From contig JAQSCO010000060.1 in the NCBI GenBank assembly GCA_029945445.1, positions 372,001 to 436,000 of the forward strand: a stretch of 64,000 nt of DNA, in the 5' to 3' direction. A program made the translations under genes and the position numbers. This document shows positions 9,043 through 18,917 of the stretch, in pieces. Positions within the stretch are counted from its first letter, which is position 1, and the number at the start of each line of letters is the position of its first letter. The notes under the pieces were generated by a model, which ran no database searches, had not been told where the DNA came from, and saw only the letters and a program-made list of their open reading frames with translations. This stretch comes from Lacunisphaera sp. Its GTDB lineage: Bacteria > Verrucomicrobiota > Verrucomicrobiia > Opitutales > Opitutaceae.

Positions 9043-11255
9043 AAGCGCCCAACTCCACCTTTTCCCGTCGCGAGTTCATCCGCGTGTCCGCCCTGACCGG
9101 CGGCGGCTTCCTGTTGAGCCTGGCCCTGCCCGGCGAGGCCTGGGCGCAGGTCGGCCAGGCGCTCGACGACACCGCCAAGGTTTTCACGCCGGGCCCCTTC
9201 ATCAAGATCACCCCGGAGAACATCATCACTATCCTCGCCAAGAGCCCCGAGACCGGCCAGGGCGTGAAGACCTCGCTGCCCATGATCGTAGCCGAGGAAC
9301 TCGACGTGGACTTCGCCAAGGTGGTCGTCGAGCAGGCCGCCCTGCGCCCCGATGTCGGCGGCCAGTCCGCCGGGGGCAGCCGCTCGACGCCGAACAATTA
9401 CATGCTCCTCCGCCGCGCCGGCGCCACCGCCCGCGCCATGCTGGTCGAGGCGGCGGCCCAAACCTGGGGCGTCCGCGCCAACGAACTCACCACCGACAAC
9501 GGCCGCGTCATTCACGCCGCCACCGGCCGCAGCCTCACCTACGGCGAACTCGCGACCAAGGCCGCCACCCTGCCCGTCCCCGACGAGCGCAACATCAAGC
9601 TGAAGAACGAGGATGACTTCAAGGTCCTCGGCGCGCGCGTGGGCGGCGTGGACAATCCCCTGATCGTCACCGGCCGGGCGCTCTTCGGCATCGACCAGAA
9701 GCTGCCCGGCATGGTTTACGCGGCCTACGAGAAGTGCCCCGTCTACGGCGGCAAGGTCCTCCGCGCCAATCTCGACCGCATCAAGACCCTGCCCGGCGTG
9801 CGCGATGCCTTCATCCTGGAGGGCACGGATAACCTCAGCGGTCTCGTGCCGGGGGTCGCGATCATCGCCGACTCCACGTGGGCCGCCTTCTCCGCCAAGC
9901 GCCAGTTGCAGGTTGTCTGGGACGAAAGCGCCGGCGCCGGCCACAGCACTGCCGACTACGACGCCCGCGCCGCCGAGGCGGCCAAGGCCGGCGGCAAAAC
10001 CATCCGCCACGATGGTGATGTCACCGCGGCCTTCGCGTCCGCCGCCAAGGTCGTCGAGGGCGCCTATTACTACCCGTTTCTCAACCACGCCACGCTCGAG
10101 CCGCAGGGCTGCACCGCGTGGGCGAAGGACGACGGCATCGAACTCTGGAGTACCTCGCAGACGCCGGGCCCCGGTCAGCAACTGGTGGCCGACACGCTCA
10201 AGATCCCGAAGGAAAAGGTGAAGGTAAACCTCGTGCGCGCGGGTGGCGGCTTCGGCCGGCGCCTCGCCAACGACTACATGGCCGAGGCCGCGGCCATCGC
10301 CCTCCGCACCAACGGCGCGCCCGTCAAGCTCACGTGGACCCGCGAGGATGACATGCGCCACGACTGCTACCACCGGCCCGCCGGTTATCATTTCCTCCGG
10401 GGCGCCGTGGATGCCGCCGGCAAGCTGAGTGCGTGGCACAACCACTTCGTCACCTTCGGCCTGAAGAACACGGAACGCGTCGCCTCCAGCGCCGGCCTCG
10501 GGACCGACGAGCTGCCCGCGCGCTTCGTGCCGAACTACCGCCTGGATCAAACCATCATGGCCACGATCCTGCCGACGGGGCCGATGCGCGCGCCGGGCAG
10601 CAACGGCCTGGCCTTCGTGATGCAGAGCTTCCTCGACGAACTGGCTTACGCGGCCGGTCGGGATCCGGTGGCGTTCCGCCTAGAGCTGCTCGGCGGCGAC
10701 CGGCTTGTGCCCGCCAGCCAGCCGAACGGCCAGCCCTACAACGCCGGGCGCATGAGCGGCGTGATCCGGCTGGCGGCCGAGAAGGCCGGCTGGGGCAAAA
10801 AACTGCCCAAGGGCGAGGGCCTTGGGATCGCGTTTCACTTCAGCCACTCGGGTTACGTCGCCATGGTCGCCGAGGTGGCGGTCGCGCCGGACGGCACCCT
10901 CAAGGTCCGCCACGTCACGGCCGCCATCGACGTCGGCCCGATCATCAATCTCAGCGGGGCCGAAAACCAGATCCAAGGCTCGATCATCGACGGCCTCGGC
11001 ATGGCCTGGCTGCAGGAACTCACCTTCGACCGCGGCCGCGCGATGCAGAGCAACTTCCACGACTACCCGCTGCTCCGCTCGACGGAGACGCCCGCGATGT
11101 CGGTCAACTTCATCCAGAGCAAGAACCCGCCCACCGGCCTCGGCGAGCCGGGCTATCCCGTCGTGCCGCCGGCGATCTGCAACGCCATCTTTGCCGCCAC
11201 CGGCAAGCGCATCCGGCAACTGCCGTTCAGCAAGATTGACCTGCGGTGGAGCTGA
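9039..11255 (+). CDS. Molybdenum hydroxylase large subunit, molybdopterin-binding (IorB-like), Tat-exported
   Basis: Catalytic subunit binding the molybdopterin cofactor, 738 residues. Seen: a twin-arginine leader ([17 protein letters not shown], then a hydrophobic stretch to GEAWAQ), so the folded heterodimer is probably exported with its small subunit. [12 protein letters not shown] and [10 protein letters not shown] match Mo-cofactor-binding motifs of the IorB branch, and the C-terminus has the GLGEPG(Y)PVVPPAI segment with the active-site Glu. The substrate could be an aldehyde or N-heterocycle. No cytochrome acceptor or XdhC-type maturation gene is adjacent, so those must be elsewhere. 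Confidence 0.92.
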   Translation: MKAPNSTFSRREFIRVSALTGGGFLLSLALPGEAWAQVGQALDDTAKVFTPGPFIKITPENIITILAKSPETGQGVKTSLPMIVAEELDVDFAKVVVEQAALRPDVGGQSAGGSRSTPNNYMLLRRAGATARAMLVEAAAQTWGVRANELTTDNGRVIHAATGRSLTYGELATKAATLPVPDERNIKLKNEDDFKVLGARVGGVDNPLIVTGRALFGIDQKLPGMVYAAYEKCPVYGGKVLRANLDRIKTLPGVRDAFILEGTDNLSGLVPGVAIIADSTWAAFSAKRQLQVVWDESAGAGHSTADYDARAAEAAKAGGKTIRHDGDVTAAFASAAKVVEGAYYYPFLNHATLEPQGCTAWAKDDGIELWSTSQTPGPGQQLVADTLKIPKEKVKVNLVRAGGGFGRRLANDYMAEAAAIALRTNGAPVKLTWTREDDMRHDCYHRPAGYHFLRGAVDAAGKLSAWHNHFVTFGLKNTERVASSAGLGTDELPARFVPNYRLDQTIMATILPTGPMRAPGSNGLAFVMQSFLDELAYAAGRDPVAFRLELLGGDRLVPASQPNGQPYNAGRMSGVIRLAAEKAGWGKKLPKGEGLGIAFHFSHSGYVAMVAEVAVAPDGTLKVRHVTAAIDVGPIINLSGAENQIQGSIIDGLGMAWLQELTFDRGRAMQSNFHDYPLLRSTETPAMSVNFIQSKNPPTGLGEPGYPVVPPAICNAIFAATGKRIRQLPFSKIDLRWS

Positions 11256-11280
11256 GGAGCCTTGGCCTTGGTGGGGCGGC

Positions 11281-12756
11281 TCACTGCACGCGCCACTTGC
11301 TCAGCTTCCGCAGGTCGATGACCAGGTCGTAGTCACTGGCCGCCGGCACGGCGCGGCCGAGCGCCACGGTGTAGCTGATCCCCTTGGGCAGCTTGTGGCC
11401 GAAGCGCGCGCGCATCGCGCAATTGAACATCTCCTTCGGCGCCCAGTCGGAGTCACTGGACAGGGAGCCGAATTCATCGGCAAAGCTCTGGCTCGTCGAG
11501 CGGTCCGCCGGCGTCGGCGTGATGAGGTAGACCTTGGTGCCGGGCTTGAAGGTCGTGCGCATCACCGGCGCGAGCACCAGGTCCCATTCGTAGCCCTGGG
11601 GCTCGGCGAGCAGCATGAAGCTGTTGCGGTTCGCCGTGAAGGCCGCACCGGCGAGGATCACCGCGAGGGCCAGGTGATGCATCCACGGCTTGAGCCGCCC
11701 GGCGTTGAGCAGGCTGCGCAGGGTGAACATCACCAGCACGAGCACCAGGCCCGAAAGGGCGAAGAGTGTGCGGTAACCGATTGCCCGCTCCGCGGCGGCG
11801 AGGCTGACCCCGTGGGCGAGGAACGGCAACGCGATGAGGCAGAGCAGCCACTTTTTCTTCTGCACCGGATCGGTGGCCGCCTTGACGCCGAAGCCGATGA
11901 CGAACACCACGACCACCACCGCGCCCCAGAAGGCCGGGTTGGTCGCATCGTAGCTGTCACGCAGCGCGTAAAGCCCGAGCGCGTTGGCTAGGGGTTGCTC
12001 GAAAAACCAGAGCAGCTTGCCGAAATACTCGGACTCGAACTGCAGCCGGGGGGACGGCGCGAACACGCCGCTGCTGAAGAGGGCCTGCACCACAAAGTAG
12101 CTGGCCGCGAGGCCGAGGATGAGCGCACCGAGGTGCATCGCGGCCCAGCGCAGGTCGGTGAGCCGCTCGCGCGCGCCGCGCACCAGCAGCACGGCGGCGA
12201 TCGGCACGACGGCAAACAGGACGTTGGACTGGTAGAGCAGTCCGGCCACGGCATAAATCATGCAGCCGCCGAGCAGGGCGACGACGCGCTTCATGCCGCC
12301 GCGCTCGAGTTCGGTTTCAATCGCGGAAAATCCCGCCACCGCCAGCAGGAGCGCCAGCACATGCGGCCAGCAAACCGCCCAGCCGGCCACGACCTGCGCG
12401 GCCGGCAAAAGGATTACCCCCAACCCGATGGCCGCGGCCTGGATCTCCGACCAACCCGATTGGTAGAGCTGCCGCCACAGCGCGAGGCCCAGGAGGGTCA
12501 GAAGCGCGACGCTGGTCAGACGCAACCAGGGCAGGTTGTCCACGTCGGCGGCCTCGCTGAACGAGGTTTCCAGCAGCGCGCCGTAGAGCGGCCGCCCGTG
12601 CGAGGCGGTGAACTTCACCAGCTTGCCGGGCTCCTCCCGCGACTCGCGCAGGTGGGCGTAGTCGTCGCGAAAACCGAAATCGTGGAAGATCATCTGGCAG
12701 TAGACCAGCAGCGGGGCCAGGAGCAGGACGTAGAGGCAGATGCGGGTGCGAATCAT
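11281..12756 (-). CDS. Polytopic membrane protein, GtrII/glucosyltransferase-like
   Basis: Inner-membrane protein of 491 residues with about ten to twelve predicted hydrophobic helices (for example LYVLLLAPLLVY, VALLTLLGLALW, LALLLAVAGF). An early DFGFRDDYAHLRE segment has the acidic pair after the first helix that is typical of GT-C glycosyltransferases. The C-terminal soluble tail is about 90 residues. The family assignment (GtrII-like) is tentative. Its ATG overlaps the stop of the upstream DNA polymerase gene by ATGA, so translation is coupled although no functional link is obvious. Confidence 0.6.
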   Translation of the reverse strand: MIRTRICLYVLLLAPLLVYCQMIFHDFGFRDDYAHLRESREEPGKLVKFTASHGRPLYGALLETSFSEAADVDNLPWLRLTSVALLTLLGLALWRQLYQSGWSEIQAAAIGLGVILLPAAQVVAGWAVCWPHVLALLLAVAGFSAIETELERGGMKRVVALLGGCMIYAVAGLLYQSNVLFAVVPIAAVLLVRGARERLTDLRWAAMHLGALILGLAASYFVVQALFSSGVFAPSPRLQFESEYFGKLLWFFEQPLANALGLYALRDSYDATNPAFWGAVVVVVFVIGFGVKAATDPVQKKKWLLCLIALPFLAHGVSLAAAERAIGYRTLFALSGLVLVLVMFTLRSLLNAGRLKPWMHHLALAVILAGAAFTANRNSFMLLAEPQGYEWDLVLAPVMRTTFKPGTKVYLITPTPADRSTSQSFADEFGSLSSDSDWAPKEMFNCAMRARFGHKLPKGISYTVALGRAVPAASDYDLVIDLRKLSKWRVQ

Positions 12757-14927
12757 CAGAGGGACATTTCCTGTTGCGCGGTTTGTGGCTTAATCCCCGC
12801 GAAACGTCCATATCGTTCAAGCCAGTCGTCTATTTTTACGAGATAATAGTCGGCATCATAGGGCGCTTTCTCCGCGTCGAACTGTGCGAGCGGCCGCGCG
12901 CGCTGCCAGTCGGAGGTCTGGCCCCTGGCCTTCGGTCCGATGTAGTAGCTCACGCGTTCGCCCATCCGCGGCCGCGGGTTCATCTGCAGCGCCACCTCGG
13001 CCGCGGCGCGCCGCGGCTTGCCGCCGCCGGCAACCCACTGCTCGTAGGCCTCGGGATTCTGGCTCAGCGTCTCGGCCTTGGCCAGGTCCGCCACCGGTTG
13101 CTCGCGGGCGGCGATCTTTTTCCGCAGCGACTGGATCTCCGCGTCGGGCGAAACCGCCGCCACGCCGAGCAGGAAGGCAATCAGCTGGTCCGACAACCGC
13201 TTGAGGAACGGCTCGATCCCGCGTGAGCGCAGCGCCGAGCCACGGAGCGTGACCTCACCCTTGGCCGCGAGGGCGTAGTTCTTGGCCTTGTAGCAGAACA
13301 TCGCGTCGTAGGTGCCGTCGTATTCCAGCTCGATGCCGGTGGGCAGGATTTTCCCGACGAGGGCCAGCAGCTCCTCCGGCCGGGTGAAATATTGGTCGGT
13401 GGAGAGGTAGATGCCGTCGGTGTCGGCCTCGAGGATGACGCAGCCCTGCCGCTGGAACTCCTCGATCAGGCCCTGCAACAGCTCGCGACCGCGCCGCGTG
13501 ACCTCGGCCGCCAGTTCGCCGTCGCCGAAGCGGGCGGCCGAGAAGCCGAGGTAACCGTAGAAGGAGTTGATCAGGATCTTGAAGGTCGCCTGCCGCGCCT
13601 GCGCCTCGTCCCGCTCGGCCGCGCTCGGCGCGGTCTTGGCGAGCTGCTTGAACTTCAGCCGGTATTCGCGCAGCCGCCGGAGCATTGGAATGAACACCCC
13701 GAGGCTGTCGCTCTGCGGGTTGCGCCCGATCTGCAGGAGCAGGCTCGGGTAGAGCGAGGCCACGTCAAAGTGCAGCACGTGCTGGAACACGCCTTCCTGG
13801 AAACTGCGCGTGAACCCGCCCTCGAACGACGCGATCTCCACCGGCGCCGGACAGCAGGCGCGCGCGTGGTAATATTGCTCGAGGAACAGCAGGTCGACCT
13901 TGCCCGCCGTGCCGCGCAGCGCCGCCTCCTGCAGGAGAAGCGGAAAGACCCGCGCCTGCTCGAAGTAGGTCGGCAGCAGCACGTCGGCCAGCCCCCTGGT
14001 CTCGCGCAGATCGTCGGCGAGGTAGGCCAGGAACTGCTCCCGGTTGTCGCGGAAGGCATGCTGGATCTGCGCACCGTCGATGTAGGTGCGACCCTCGCCC
14101 GACTCCGGCGTGATGCCGAAGTAGACCGCGACGTCCTTCAGGCCGTAGGCGGTCATCTCGCGCGCCGTGATGTCGTAGAGCTGCACGAGCAGGTAGGTGT
14201 CGATCACCGCGCGGCCGGGCATGTCGCACCGGGAAAAATCAATCCAGCGCTCCGCCACCTTCATGCGGCTGTTGCGGAACTCGGCCGGCAGGCCGAAGCG
14301 GCCCCACGCGCACGGCACCTTGTGGCGCTTCGCGCGCGTACGCAGGTAGTCGAGGTCGAACTTGAAGATGTTGTGCCCCTCGACGACATCCGGGTCCAGT
14401 TCGCGCAGCATTTCGGTGAAGGCGAGCAGCAGGCGCTTTTCGCCGGCGTCGGTCTCCTCGCCGAGCGTCAGCAATTCGCGGCGTGCGCCGCATTGCAGGC
14501 CGATGGCGAGCACGCGGTCGCCGGGGTTCTTGGCGTCGCTGAAGGCGCCCGCCTCGCTCGCGCCGGTCTCGATGTCGAGCTGGCAGCGTCGGAGGTCGGA
14601 GAACTTCAGGTCGTTGTAGAGCCGCGCCCGCTGCTGCAGCAGCCACTGGCTCTCGTAGGGCTTGAGCACGTCGATCGGGGCGCCCTCCCGGACATCCTTG
14701 AAAAAAACTTCGAACGCGCCGAGCGATTCGGCGTGCGCCAGCCAGCGGAAGGCGCCCTCGCCCTGCAGCGGCTCAAACGTCACGCCCTCGTGCGCGGTCT
14801 CGGCGCCCAGCCAGGCGAAGGGCCGGAAGATTTCACCCTGCTCCGTGCGGCCGCCCGCGGCCGTCGCCCGGCAGGTGTGGACGCGGCCGGCGTCGTCAAT
14901 CCACAGGCCGCAGAGGGATCCGGTCAT
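12756..14927 (-). CDS. B-family DNA polymerase (Pol II-like) with 3'-5' exonuclease
   Basis: DNA-dependent DNA polymerase, 723 residues. All core motifs are readable: Exo I LDIETG (117-122), Exo II NIFKFD (186-191), Exo III YGLKD (261-265), Pol A DVASLYPS (388-395), Pol B KILINSFYG (450-458) and Pol C DTDG (502-505). Exonuclease and polymerase therefore both look intact. It is slightly shorter than E. coli Pol II and its N-terminal domain is divergent. The start MTGSLCGLWIDD at 14927 is preferred over 14987, which would overlap the upstream gene. It probably has a role in translesion or repair synthesis, by family analogy. Confidence 0.88.
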   Translation of the reverse strand: MTGSLCGLWIDDAGRVHTCRATAAGGRTEQGEIFRPFAWLGAETAHEGVTFEPLQGEGAFRWLAHAESLGAFEVFFKDVREGAPIDVLKPYESQWLLQQRARLYNDLKFSDLRRCQLDIETGASEAGAFSDAKNPGDRVLAIGLQCGARRELLTLGEETDAGEKRLLLAFTEMLRELDPDVVEGHNIFKFDLDYLRTRAKRHKVPCAWGRFGLPAEFRNSRMKVAERWIDFSRCDMPGRAVIDTYLLVQLYDITAREMTAYGLKDVAVYFGITPESGEGRTYIDGAQIQHAFRDNREQFLAYLADDLRETRGLADVLLPTYFEQARVFPLLLQEAALRGTAGKVDLLFLEQYYHARACCPAPVEIASFEGGFTRSFQEGVFQHVLHFDVASLYPSLLLQIGRNPQSDSLGVFIPMLRRLREYRLKFKQLAKTAPSAAERDEAQARQATFKILINSFYGYLGFSAARFGDGELAAEVTRRGRELLQGLIEEFQRQGCVILEADTDGIYLSTDQYFTRPEELLALVGKILPTGIELEYDGTYDAMFCYKAKNYALAAKGEVTLRGSALRSRGIEPFLKRLSDQLIAFLLGVAAVSPDAEIQSLRKKIAAREQPVADLAKAETLSQNPEAYEQWVAGGGKPRRAAAEVALQMNPRPRMGERVSYYIGPKARGQTSDWQRARPLAQFDAEKAPYDADYYLVKIDDWLERYGRFAGIKPQTAQQEMSL

Positions 14928-14943
14928 GAGGCGCGCGCCGCGC

Positions 14944-15294
14944 TCAGAACGACGGCCGGAAATAGACCATGAACACCGCCACCGCAATCAGCACCAGGCC
15001 AATCGTGCTCAGCGTCCCGCGCAGGTGCGGCCGGCGGTAGGCGATGCCCGCCAGCGCCGAGAGCCCGAGCCAGCAGACGAATTTCACGATGACCCAGCCC
15101 GTGGCGAAGGGGATCTTGTTGAGGGTCAGCATGCCGAAGCCGGCCCCCAGCATAAGCAGCGCGGCGCTGCCGGTGATGATGAGGGTGCGCTTGCGGTTCT
15201 CCGGGGCCGGATTCGCAAAGGCCATGAAGGTATGGGCCGTGAGCACAATCAGGGACAGGATGTGCAGGAGTTGATAGTAGGGCAGTCTTTCCAT
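14944..15294 (-). CDS. Small four-helix inner-membrane protein (SirB2-like)
   Basis: 116 residues with four hydrophobic segments (LLHILSLIVLTAHTFMAF, TLIITGSAALLMLGAGFGML, WVIVKFVCWLGLSALAGIA, IGLVLIAVAVFMVYF). It resembles the SirB2 or CopD-like small membrane families; no cofactor ligands are obvious beyond a few His. It lies 16 bases upstream of the DNA polymerase start on the same strand and is probably the first gene of that transcript. Confidence 0.65.
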   Translation of the reverse strand: MERLPYYQLLHILSLIVLTAHTFMAFANPAPENRKRTLIITGSAALLMLGAGFGMLTLNKIPFATGWVIVKFVCWLGLSALAGIAYRRPHLRGTLSTIGLVLIAVAVFMVYFRPSF

Positions 15295-15570
15295 GGTGGG
15301 TGGGTTGAAAATAGTGACTCCCCATATGTGCCGTGCGCCCCGGGGCTCATGTCCTTTTTAAGTTAAAGGTGGGCACCCCCCGACGGACCCTCTGCCTTCC
15401 GGTTTACGGCCTGGCATCAGCCCGCCTGTCAGCGGTTCCCAAATTATAGCAAAGGCAAAGAGCGTTGTGTGGAGCACCTCGAACACTACAGGGTGTCGGC
15501 AAGGAAGCTACCCCGCCCTTCCCCGCCGTCAAATGCGAACCCCGGCGCGGAAAATTCTCCTTGCGGGCCG
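15295..15570. other. Intergenic region between the SirB2-like gene and the DUF2017-like gene
   Basis: About 276 bases holding the promoter side of the minus-strand membrane-protein gene and the 3' flank of the proS-clpS-DUF2017 chain. An AT-rich patch (CTTTTTAAGTTAAAGG near 15353) stands out from the GC-rich surroundings. No gene or clear terminator is seen. Confidence 0.4.
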
Positions 15571-16029
15571 TCACTCCATCACCGTCGGGTCCAGGTGCTG
15601 CACGATCAGCTCCTGCAGCGTCGCCAGGAAAACATAGGCGGCAAAGGCCCGCCGCTGCGGTTCGGGCATCTCGTCAAGCGGGACTTCACCGCTCTCCAGC
15701 GCCTCGTCGCCGAGCGGCGCGAGGTGCTTGGCGTGCAGGCGCAGCCGCACCGCCGCGCACGCGCGCAGGATCGCCTCGCTGTTCGTCGGGTCGAGCGGCA
15801 GCACGCCGGTGGTGAAGAATTCGCTGTCGAACAGCGCCAGAAACGCGCCGATGTCGGTGTTCTGCCCCGCCAGCAGTTCCTGCTTCCACCCGTCGGCGAA
15901 CTCCTTGTCCGCGTCGGGCGCATGGGTGGACAGCGCGAGTTCGGGCCGCAGGTCGTCTGCGGCCTCCTTGATCGCGTCGAGCAGCGGCGCGACCGCCTCG
16001 AGGTTGAGCTTTACCTCCACGCGCTTCAT
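15571..16029 (-). CDS. DUF2017-like protein encoded next to clpS
   Basis: 152-residue soluble, acidic, mostly helical protein. The sequence (KLNLEAVAPLLDAIKEAADDLRP... DPTNSEAILRACAAVRLRLHAKHL) and the location immediately after clpS recall DUF2017, which follows clpS in Actinobacteria. Function unknown; a role with the ClpS/ClpAP N-degron system is inferred from neighbourhood only. The start MKRVEVKLNLEAV at 16029 overlaps the clpS stop (ATGA). Confidence 0.6.
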   Translation of the reverse strand: MKRVEVKLNLEAVAPLLDAIKEAADDLRPELALSTHAPDADKEFADGWKQELLAGQNTDIGAFLALFDSEFFTTGVLPLDPTNSEAILRACAAVRLRLHAKHLAPLGDEALESGEVPLDEMPEPQRRAFAAYVFLATLQELIVQHLDPTVME

Positions 16030-16322
16030 TCTGCCTCGATCACGGCATTGAGATGCCACTGTTGCAAGGTGAAGACGTAGGCCTCGGCCTGCTCGCGCAC
16101 GCCGGCCCAGATGATGGAGCGGCCCTGCTCGTGCACCTCCAGCATGTGCCGCCGGGCCTTCATTTCATCGAAACCGAACACCTTCTTGAGCACCATGACG
16201 ACGTAGGACATCAGATTCACGGGATCGTTCAGCACCACGACACGCCAGACGTCGGCGAGTTGGGTCTGCGCCGCGGTCGCCGGGCTCGGGTTCGGGTTGG
16301 GTCTGGATTCGGCAACAATCAT
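16026..16322 (-). CDS. clpS: ATP-dependent Clp protease adaptor ClpS
   Basis: 98-residue adaptor that hands N-degron substrates to ClpA/ClpC. Seen: the core VVVLNDPVNLMSYVVMVLKK with the substrate-pocket Asn-Asp, HMLEVHEQGRSIIWAG, and the EQAEAYVFTLQQWHLNAVIE end, all typical. The N-terminus is a proline-rich flexible tail. The start is fixed by the ATGA overlap with the proS stop, and the clpS stop in turn overlaps the DUF2017-like start, giving a tightly coupled three-gene chain. Confidence 0.95.
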   Translation of the reverse strand: MIVAESRPNPNPSPATAAQTQLADVWRVVVLNDPVNLMSYVVMVLKKVFGFDEMKARRHMLEVHEQGRSIIWAGVREQAEAYVFTLQQWHLNAVIEAE

Positions 16323-18085
16323 GCCTTGCTGGCGGCCTCGCGCACGGCCTGGGTGACCACGCTCTCGGCCTCGGCGATCGCCACCTTGCGCACTTCCTTT
16401 GAGTTGCGCCACTTGAATTCGAAGATGCCCTCCTTGAGGCCGCGGCCGCCGACGCACAGGCGCAGCGGCAGGCCGATGAGGTCGGCGTCCTTGAACTTCA
16501 CGCCCGGCCGCTCGGCGCGGTCGTCGATGAGCACGTCGACCCCCGCCGCCTCGGCGGCCTGGGCGAGCTTGAGGCAGAGTTCCGTCGCGGCGGCGTCCTG
16601 CGGGTCGAGGTTGACGACCAGCACCTGCCACGGCGCGACATTCCACGGCCAGATGATGCCGTCGGCATCGTTGCTCTGCTCGATGACGGCCTGCAGCGTG
16701 CGGCTGATGCCGATGCCGTAGCAGCCCATGATCATCGGGTGCGACTGCTTCTGATCGTCGGTGTAGACGGCGCCGAACTTCTCGGAGTATTTCGTGCCGA
16801 GAATGAAGACATGGCCGACCTCAATCGCGCGGGCGATCTTGAGCGGCGCGCCGGACTTCGGGTCGGGCTCGCCGGCGCGCACCGTGCGGAAATCGCCGAA
16901 CTTGGTGACCTCGAGATCGCGGACGACATTCACGTTGCGCAGATGGAAACCGTCCTTGTTGGCGCCGGTCGTGCCGTTGCCGACGAGGCGGATGGCGTGG
17001 TCGGCGAAGATGCCGGCGAGCGCCGTGGGGTTCTTGATGGTGCCGCGGACCGTGCCGAGGCTGCCGGGCTTCGCGCCCATGACCGGTTCGATCTCCTCCG
17101 GCGTGGCCTGACGCCACAGCTGGAAACCGAGCGTGCCGAGCTTTGCTTCCTCGAGTTCATCGCAGCCGCGCAGGACGACGAGGAAGGGCTTGCCGTCGCC
17201 CATGTAGACGAGGGTCTTGAACTGCTTGTCCGGCGCCGCGTTGTAGGGCGCCGCCGCGAGCGCCGCGATGGTGACGATGCCGGGCGTGGCGAACTCCTCG
17301 AGCGCGCCCACGGGCGCCGCGTCGGCCAGGTCCTTCGGCACGAGGCCGCTGGTCGCCTTCTCGCGGTTGGCCGAGTAGCCGCTCTCCTCAGAATAGACGA
17401 TGTCGTCGTCACCGACCGGGGCGGGCACCATGAACTCGTGCGAAAAGCTGCCGCCCATCACGCCGGTGTCGGCCTCGACCGCGATGGTCTTCAGCCCGCA
17501 GCGCGTAAAGAACGCCGTGTAGGCCCGCTTCATCTTGTTGTAGCTCACGATCGCGGCGGCGTCCGTCGCGTCGAAGCTGTAGGCGTCCTTCATGATGAAC
17601 TCCCGCGCGCGCATCAGGCCGTAGCGCGGGCGGATCTCGTTCCGGAACTTGGTGCCGATCTGATAAAAGTTTTTCGGGAGATCGCGGTAGCTGGTAAGCT
17701 CACTCTTGATGAGCGGGGTGATGACCTCCTCGTGCGTCGGCCCGAGGACATACTCCGGCTCCTTGGCGCGGCCCTTGCCGGCGCCGGCGTGGTCGACGCG
17801 ATACATGATCTCGCGCGCGGCGGGCCAGCGCGGGCCCTCGACCCAGTTGTCCGCCGGGTGGATGAACGGCATGGAGAGCTCGATCGCGCCCTCGCGGTCC
17901 ATCTCCTCGCGGCAGAGCTGGCTGATCTTCTGCACGACGCGGAGGCCGGCCGGCATATAGGTGTAGAGACCGCCGCCGAGCTTGCGCACGAGGCCGGCGC
18001 GCAGCAGGAGCTTGTGCGACGCGATCTCGGCGTCGGACGGGCTTTCCTTGAGTGTCGGGATGAAAGTCTGCGACCAATATTTCAT
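16319..18085 (-). CDS. proS: Prolyl-tRNA synthetase (bacterial type with editing insertion)
   Basis: Charges tRNA-Pro; 588 residues, normal for ProS with the INS editing domain. Seen: MKYWSQTFIPTLKESPSDAE start, class II motif 2 region TKFRNEIRPRYGLMRAREFIMKDAYSFD, the insertion domain in the middle, PMIMGCYGIGISRTLQAVIEQ (motif 3 region) and the C-terminal anticodon-binding domain. The start at 18085 fits the family; a longer frame to 18163 is rejected. First gene of the proS-clpS-DUF2017 chain. Confidence 0.96.
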   Translation of the reverse strand: MKYWSQTFIPTLKESPSDAEIASHKLLLRAGLVRKLGGGLYTYMPAGLRVVQKISQLCREEMDREGAIELSMPFIHPADNWVEGPRWPAAREIMYRVDHAGAGKGRAKEPEYVLGPTHEEVITPLIKSELTSYRDLPKNFYQIGTKFRNEIRPRYGLMRAREFIMKDAYSFDATDAAAIVSYNKMKRAYTAFFTRCGLKTIAVEADTGVMGGSFSHEFMVPAPVGDDDIVYSEESGYSANREKATSGLVPKDLADAAPVGALEEFATPGIVTIAALAAAPYNAAPDKQFKTLVYMGDGKPFLVVLRGCDELEEAKLGTLGFQLWRQATPEEIEPVMGAKPGSLGTVRGTIKNPTALAGIFADHAIRLVGNGTTGANKDGFHLRNVNVVRDLEVTKFGDFRTVRAGEPDPKSGAPLKIARAIEVGHVFILGTKYSEKFGAVYTDDQKQSHPMIMGCYGIGISRTLQAVIEQSNDADGIIWPWNVAPWQVLVVNLDPQDAAATELCLKLAQAAEAAGVDVLIDDRAERPGVKFKDADLIGLPLRLCVGGRGLKEGIFEFKWRNSKEVRKVAIAEAESVVTQAVREAASKA

Positions 18086-18210
18086 GTAAGGCCGTGACGA
18101 GAACAACTCGCCCACAGCGGCGCAAATGTATTTGCGCCCCGCCGGCCCGCGCCGCGATAACACCTGCCGTGACCGCCCTGCCCCCGCGCCCGCCGCCCAA
18201 GCCCTGGCCC

Positions 18211-18795
18211 ATGAAATACATCGTGGCGGCCATCGTGGTGTTCGTGGTCGGCTACACGCTGGTGAACGTGTATTTCCGCAAGCCCGGCCGCGGCTTTCGG
18301 CCCTACGAGGACATGAACAGCCGCGCCACCACCGCGCGTCTGCTCGCGGCCGGCTGGCAGAAGCTGCCGGTCGAGGCCCGCCGTCCGGTCGAAAAACCGG
18401 CGGTCGACGACGCGCCCGCCGCCGTCACGCGTGCCGCCGTCGGGTTGGGCGCGGACCTCGAGAGCATGTTCGCCGAGAAGCCGAAGCTCCTCGCGAGCAT
18501 CGAACGGGTGGTCGCTCCCGCCGCCGTCCCACGCGGCAGCGACTACTACGCCTACTTCACCGCGACCCTGCCCACGCAGAAGGCGCTGATCGGCGACCTC
18601 GCGCTCTACCGCAAGGGTAACGAGCTCGTTCTCATCCCCAGCACCGAGCCGCTGCCGGGCAAGGACCTCATGAGCCGCTGGGACGACTCCACCTACCACA
18701 TCAGCATTGCCACGGAGAAGCTGCCGACCGGCCGTTACCAGATGCGCATCGTGGCGAAGGGCCCGGCGGCCGCGTGGTCGTTCAACATCAAGTGA
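18211..18795 (+). CDS. Hypothetical membrane-anchored protein
   Basis: 194 residues from the ATG at 18211: one N-terminal membrane segment (YIVAAIVVFVVGYTLVNVYF), a short basic stretch, then a soluble domain of about 160 residues ending in RMIVAKGPAAAWSFNIK. A GTG at 18169 would add 14 residues rich in Pro ahead of the helix and is an equally possible start. No known domain recognised; the soluble part may face the periplasm. Divergent from proS, and followed by argA after a REP-like element. Confidence 0.65.
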   Translation: MKYIVAAIVVFVVGYTLVNVYFRKPGRGFRPYEDMNSRATTARLLAAGWQKLPVEARRPVEKPAVDDAPAAVTRAAVGLGADLESMFAEKPKLLASIERVVAPAAVPRGSDYYAYFTATLPTQKALIGDLALYRKGNELVLIPSTEPLPGKDLMSRWDDSTYHISIATEKLPTGRYQMRIVAKGPAAAWSFNIK

Positions 18796-18810
18796 CGCGT
18801 TGGTCAGCTG

Positions 18811-18866
18811 CAGGGCACGTGGCCCGGCGAGCCGCGGCCCGCGCGAACGCGGGCCCTCCACCTTCC
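18811..18866. repeat. GC-rich REP-like element
   Basis: Intergenic hairpin-forming segment of the type GGGC...GCGGCCCGCG...GGGCCCTCC, between the hypothetical protein and argA. It is similar in arm sequence (GGGCCCTCCA) to the elements at 48611, 52997 and 61866. Confidence 0.5.
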
Positions 18867-18877
18867 TCGAATCCCCA

Positions 18878-18906
18878 TTGACGAGCGCGCCGCGATGCCT
18901 GATTAA
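18878..18906 (+). promoter_or_regulatory. Candidate sigma-70 promoter of argA
   Basis: TTGACG at 18878-18883, a 17-base spacer, then GATTAA at 18901-18906. The start codon at 18918 is only 11 bases past the -10 box, so the leader would be very short. Assigned by inspection only. Confidence 0.4.
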
Positions 18907-18917
18907 CATTTTCCGAA

